NCBI GenBank assembly: GCA_964519345.1
Contig: CAZFKX010000010.1
Location: 62,001-126,000, forward strand
Direction: 5' to 3'
Source of the DNA: Persephonella sp964519345
GTDB lineage: Bacteria; Aquificota; Aquificia; Aquificales; Hydrogenothermaceae
DNA length: 64,000 nucleotides
In this document: piece after piece, positions 60,938 through 64,000 of the stretch
Numbering within the stretch: position 1 is the first letter of the stretch
How the letters are laid out: each line of letters opens with the position of its first letter
Position numbers and translations under genes: made by a program
The notes under the pieces: model-generated
What the model saw: the letters and a program-made list of their open reading frames with translations, nothing else
What the model was told of the DNA's origin: nothing
Database searches by the model: none

Positions 60938-62987
60938 TAGAAACCTTAAGAGATTTAAATTTAGCGGTTTTAACATAGCAGTCAGATTCATCGCCAAATA
61001 GGAAGTTTATCCTGCTTTCAGGATGGTGAAACGAAACAAAAGCCGTTCCCCTCTTTATATCTTCAGTATAAACCACCCTCAAAGGAGCTGACTCACCATA
61101 ATCAGATCTAAGTATAACCTTTTGAGCATTATTAAGTCTATCCATGTCTTCTGTGCTTAAAAGAAGCACATCCTCACTGTTTTTCTCAACAAGAGATTTA
61201 CACCTTTTTGTCTGAACAGCATTATTGTAATGTATTCCGATTCTTCCCGTTGTAAGATAGAAAAAATCATTCTGTTCAATTAGATCTTTGACCATTCCTC
61301 TATATTCCCACTGGTTATACTGAAAATAACCGTAACCATCAGATGTTCTAAACCGATCTTTATGAAGGATTTCTGTTCCTTTATCTTTTACAGGCCATTG
61401 TAGTCCTTCTAATCTTTTTTCTTTTAATTTTCTGTAAGTTGCACCTGAAAACCTCTCATTTGCAACCTTCCTCACTTCATTCCAGACATCCTCAGATGAT
61501 CTATAATATGTATCAAACCCAAGCACAGATGCTATATCTCTTAAGATTTCCCAGTCATCAGGTAGATCGGAATCTATTACAGCTTGAGAAAGATGAAGCC
61601 TTCTTTCAGCATTTATATAAACACCTTCCTTCTCATAAGCTGATTTTACTCCAAAAATAATATCAGCAAAATCTGTTATTTCATTTGGGAAAAGCTCATG
61701 AACTACAAGAAACTCAAGATTTTTCAAGGCTTCATGTACCTTATTCTGATTAGGATGAATATGAGCTATATCTTCCCCTATATTATAAATAGCTTTTATT
61801 TTTCCCTTTAAAACTTCATCTATTATTTCAGGTGTCATAAGTCCGATCTTTTCAGGTTTTCTGTAGTCAGGTTCAAAATAAGGAAGACATCCCATATCGC
61901 ATGTTCCCTGAACATTGTTCTGACCTCTCAGAGGTATAAGTCCAGCCCCTTTTTTTCCAATATTTCCTGTTAAAAGCGCAAGATTTGATATAGCCATAAC
62001 AGACTTGCTTCCGTCTATATGTTCCGTAACTCCAAGACCCCAAAGTATAATGGATTTTTTTTCTGCATACTTTCGTGCAATTTCTCTTATTACCTCAGAT
62101 AAATGCTCATAACCTTTTACTGCTTTAAAAAAGTAGGGATCCGCGTAAGGATCTTTCAGTATCTTCTCCCTGAAATCCTCAAAACCTTTTGTTCTTTTTT
62201 TAATAAACTCAGTGTTATAAAGTTCCTCCTCTAAAATAACCTGAGCCATCATATTTAATACCATAAGGTTGGTTTCAAAGGGTATAATACAGTTGTATTT
62301 TGCAATTCTTGAGAGTTTTATATCTCTTACATCTATTACAGCTATATCTACACCATTTTTTACCACATCAAATATTCTGTTCGCGACAATAGGATGTGCT
62401 TCTGTTGTATTTGATCCAATAACAATAATAAACTCTGATTCATAAATATCATCAAAAGGGTTTGTCGCTGCACCTTCGCCTATGGTTGTTCTCATCCCTT
62501 TTAATGAAGGTGAATGACATACCCTTGCACAGTTGTCAATATGAGGCGATCCTATGTACTTCCTGATAAACTTCTGAAATAGATAACTGCTTTCACAACT
62601 GGTTCTTGCACCACCTATCCCTGCTATGGAGTTCGAACCGTAAAGATTTTTTATATCATGTAGTTTCCATGCTGTTAACTCAACAGCAAGCTTAAGATCA
62701 GATTCATAAAACTCATTATCAAAATCTTTAAGATTATCAAGATTTCTTCTTATTTTTTCAGGAATTCTATCTAAATTTTTATCAATAAAAGATTTTTTTA
62801 TTCTTGGTTTTCTTATTCTTTCAGAAGAATAAAGATACTCCCATCCTTTCCTTCCCTTTATACAAAGCTTACCCTGACTTACAAGACCTTCTTTTTTAGC
62901 AAATGCCCTTTTAATCTTTCCATCAACAACCTCAAATGATATATCACATCCAACCCCACAGTAGGTACATACAGTATCAATAATCAT
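60924..62987 (-). CDS. Molybdopterin formate dehydrogenase catalytic subunit, cysteine type
   Basis: 687 residues. The N-terminal [4Fe-4S] motif CTYCGVGCD with a fourth Cys in QGKLCIKG precedes the bis-MGD domains. The active-site loop reads DNCARVCHSPS with Cys at about residue 157, where E. coli FdhF has selenocysteine. IVIGSNTTEAHPIVA, WGLGVTEHIDGS, LIPLRGQNNVQGTCDMGCLP and HYNNAVQT fit formate dehydrogenases. No ferredoxin-type extension, beta subunit or hydrogenase is adjacent, so the electron partner is unknown. The nitrate/assimilatory family is the main alternative. Confidence 0.85.
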   Translation of the reverse strand: MIIDTVCTYCGVGCDISFEVVDGKIKRAFAKKEGLVSQGKLCIKGRKGWEYLYSSERIRKPRIKKSFIDKNLDRIPEKIRRNLDNLKDFDNEFYESDLKLAVELTAWKLHDIKNLYGSNSIAGIGGARTSCESSYLFQKFIRKYIGSPHIDNCARVCHSPSLKGMRTTIGEGAATNPFDDIYESEFIIVIGSNTTEAHPIVANRIFDVVKNGVDIAVIDVRDIKLSRIAKYNCIIPFETNLMVLNMMAQVILEEELYNTEFIKKRTKGFEDFREKILKDPYADPYFFKAVKGYEHLSEVIREIARKYAEKKSIILWGLGVTEHIDGSKSVMAISNLALLTGNIGKKGAGLIPLRGQNNVQGTCDMGCLPYFEPDYRKPEKIGLMTPEIIDEVLKGKIKAIYNIGEDIAHIHPNQNKVHEALKNLEFLVVHELFPNEITDFADIIFGVKSAYEKEGVYINAERRLHLSQAVIDSDLPDDWEILRDIASVLGFDTYYRSSEDVWNEVRKVANERFSGATYRKLKEKRLEGLQWPVKDKGTEILHKDRFRTSDGYGYFQYNQWEYRGMVKDLIEQNDFFYLTTGRIGIHYNNAVQTKRCKSLVEKNSEDVLLLSTEDMDRLNNAQKVILRSDYGESAPLRVVYTEDIKRGTAFVSFHHPESRINFLFGDESDCYVKTAKFKSLKVSIIPV

Positions 62988-63061
62988 ACTATCTCCAAAA
63001 TTCGTGATTACAGAAATATTATCTCATACTGGATTTGATCTTCGGTTTTTTTTGAAGGTTT

Positions 63062-64000
63062 TTATCTTATATTTATAAGACTACCTATCTCTTTTTTCCT
63101 CAGTTGTCCACATGCAGCGGAAATGTCACTACCCTTACTCCATCTTACAAAAGCTCCTATATTATACTGCCAGAGTATTTTCTGAAATTTTTCTATTCTC
63201 TCTTTTTCTGGTCTTTTAAAATCTGTACCTGGATAAGGATTGAAAGGTATAAGATTTACTTTGTATCTTTTTTTGCTTCTTCCTATAAGCCTTGCAAGTT
63301 TGTGAGCATCCTCAGGTTTATCATTTATTCCCTTAATAAGAACATACTCAAGCATAATTCTAAAACCTGTTTTAATAGGAAGTAAGTTTAAAGTCTTCAT
63401 AAGATCTTCCAGTCTGTTTGTATGAGAAACAGGCATAATTCTTTCTCTTGTTTCCTGATCAGATGCATTTAAGGAAACTGCAAGCCTTACCTGAGGAAAT
63501 GATTGATCTTGATACATTCTTTTTATCTGATGGATAATACCGCTTGAAGATATTGTTATCTTTCTGTTTGAAAGTCCTGCCATTCTATTATCAGTAAGTA
63601 TCTGAACTGATCTTTTTACATTCTCATAATTTGCAAGAGGTTCTCCCATACCCATGTAAACAATATTTGATATTCTTTTTTCCAGACCAACGAATATCTG
63701 GGACTGAATATACTGATCAACTATCTCGGCTGTTGTCAGATTCCTTATAAGGCCATCTTTTGTTGTAAAACAGAATTTACACCCTACAGCACATCCCACC
63801 TGGGTAGAGATACAGAGTGTATTGTGTCCTCTTTCGGGAATAAATACAGACTCTACAGTATGTCCATCATGGAGCTTCCATAAAAATTTTATACTTCCAT
63901 CATCAGATGATCTTTCATATGTAACAAGCGTTAATACATTAAGTCTTGTGTTCTCCTTTAAATAATTTCTCACATCCTTAGAAAGATCAGTCATATCATC
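63062..64000 (-). CDS. rlmN: 23S rRNA/tRNA A2503/A37 methyltransferase, N-terminus cut by window end
   Basis: At least 312 residues visible; the frame stays open through 64000 (DDMTDLSK), and RlmN proteins have about 40 more residues, so the methionine at 63994 is probably internal. Radical-SAM cluster motif CAVGCKFCFTT lies near residue 68, followed by NIVYMGMGEPLANY, ITISSSGII, and the C-terminal RWSKGSDISAACGQL with the methyl-carrying cysteine. It makes C2-methyladenosine in 23S rRNA and some tRNAs. Confidence 0.95.
   Translation of the reverse strand, partial: DDMTDLSKDVRNYLKENTRLNVLTLVTYERSSDDGSIKFLWKLHDGHTVESVFIPERGHNTLCISTQVGCAVGCKFCFTTKDGLIRNLTTAEIVDQYIQSQIFVGLEKRISNIVYMGMGEPLANYENVKRSVQILTDNRMAGLSNRKITISSSGIIHQIKRMYQDQSFPQVRLAVSLNASDQETRERIMPVSHTNRLEDLMKTLNLLPIKTGFRIMLEYVLIKGINDKPEDAHKLARLIGRSKKRYKVNLIPFNPYPGTDFKRPEKERIEKFQKILWQYNIGAFVRWSKGSDISAACGQLRKKEIGSLINIR

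Overview
The window is one contiguous, gene-dense stretch of a low-GC, Gram-negative bacterial chromosome. I infer a thermophilic, chemolithotrophic Aquificota, most likely of the Hydrogenothermaceae (Persephonella-like). The basis is lysine- and isoleucine-rich proteins with AGA/ATA codon use, frequent TTG/GTG starts, very short or negative intergenic distances, CMP-KDO synthase (an outer membrane with LPS), a bc1 operon with a dihaem c1, and a biotin-dependent carboxylase large subunit. No rRNA, tRNA, CRISPR array or prophage was seen. The genus is inferred from these traits only. No stretch over about 160 bases lacks a gene.

Layout. 1-3606 (+): end of def, then lgt, folC, truB and a decayed PAS-EAL gene. 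3653-7033 (+): pyrB, argF and a GltD-type NADPH glutamate synthase. 7117-9593: a two-domain DUF2173-like protein facing a carboxylase subunit (-). 9680-19025 (+): a tightly overlapping division and envelope cluster, murD-ftsW-murG-murB-ddl-ftsQ-ftsA-ftsZ-pgsA-plsY, without murC. 19026-24070 (-): spoT/rel preceded by three small uncharacterised genes and an EAL-HDOD protein. 24158-31005: nadE and a 57-residue membrane peptide (+), then nth, purB and a 970-residue M1-like/ChaN/PDZ protein (-). 31071-32633 (+): smpB, two small paralogues sharing a nearly identical 3' half, and a lipoprotein. 32636-36497 (-): RAM-domain protein, coiled-coil protein, hslU, acs. 36540-37975: a TnpB-only IS200/IS605-type element. 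37995-39599 (-): pyrG with a consensus promoter. 39719-47398: argS and SPOR protein, a glycosyltransferase on the opposite strand, a split RCK/antiporter pair, a DnaQ-like exonuclease and proC. 47426-51847 (-): petABC, rlmB, fmt. 51941-60937 (+): SafE-like protein, beta-CASP nuclease, thiG, a membrane protein with a degenerate PHP-like segment, kdsB, then a TonB receptor/periplasmic protein/GGDEF-EAL module. 60924-64000 (-): a cysteine-type formate dehydrogenase and rlmN, cut by the window edge.

Most genes are housekeeping. Points deserving attention are the TonB receptor/periplasmic protein/GGDEF-EAL module, the paralogue pair with a 111-bp near-identical block, the M1-ChaN-PDZ fusion, the solitary TnpB element with its terminal hairpins, the protein that looks like a PHP domain stripped of its metal ligands, the PAS-EAL remnant joined at an A7 run, and the uncharacterised genes between an EAL-HDOD protein and spoT. 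I did not find a system I can defend as wholly new; the signalling module is the best candidate.
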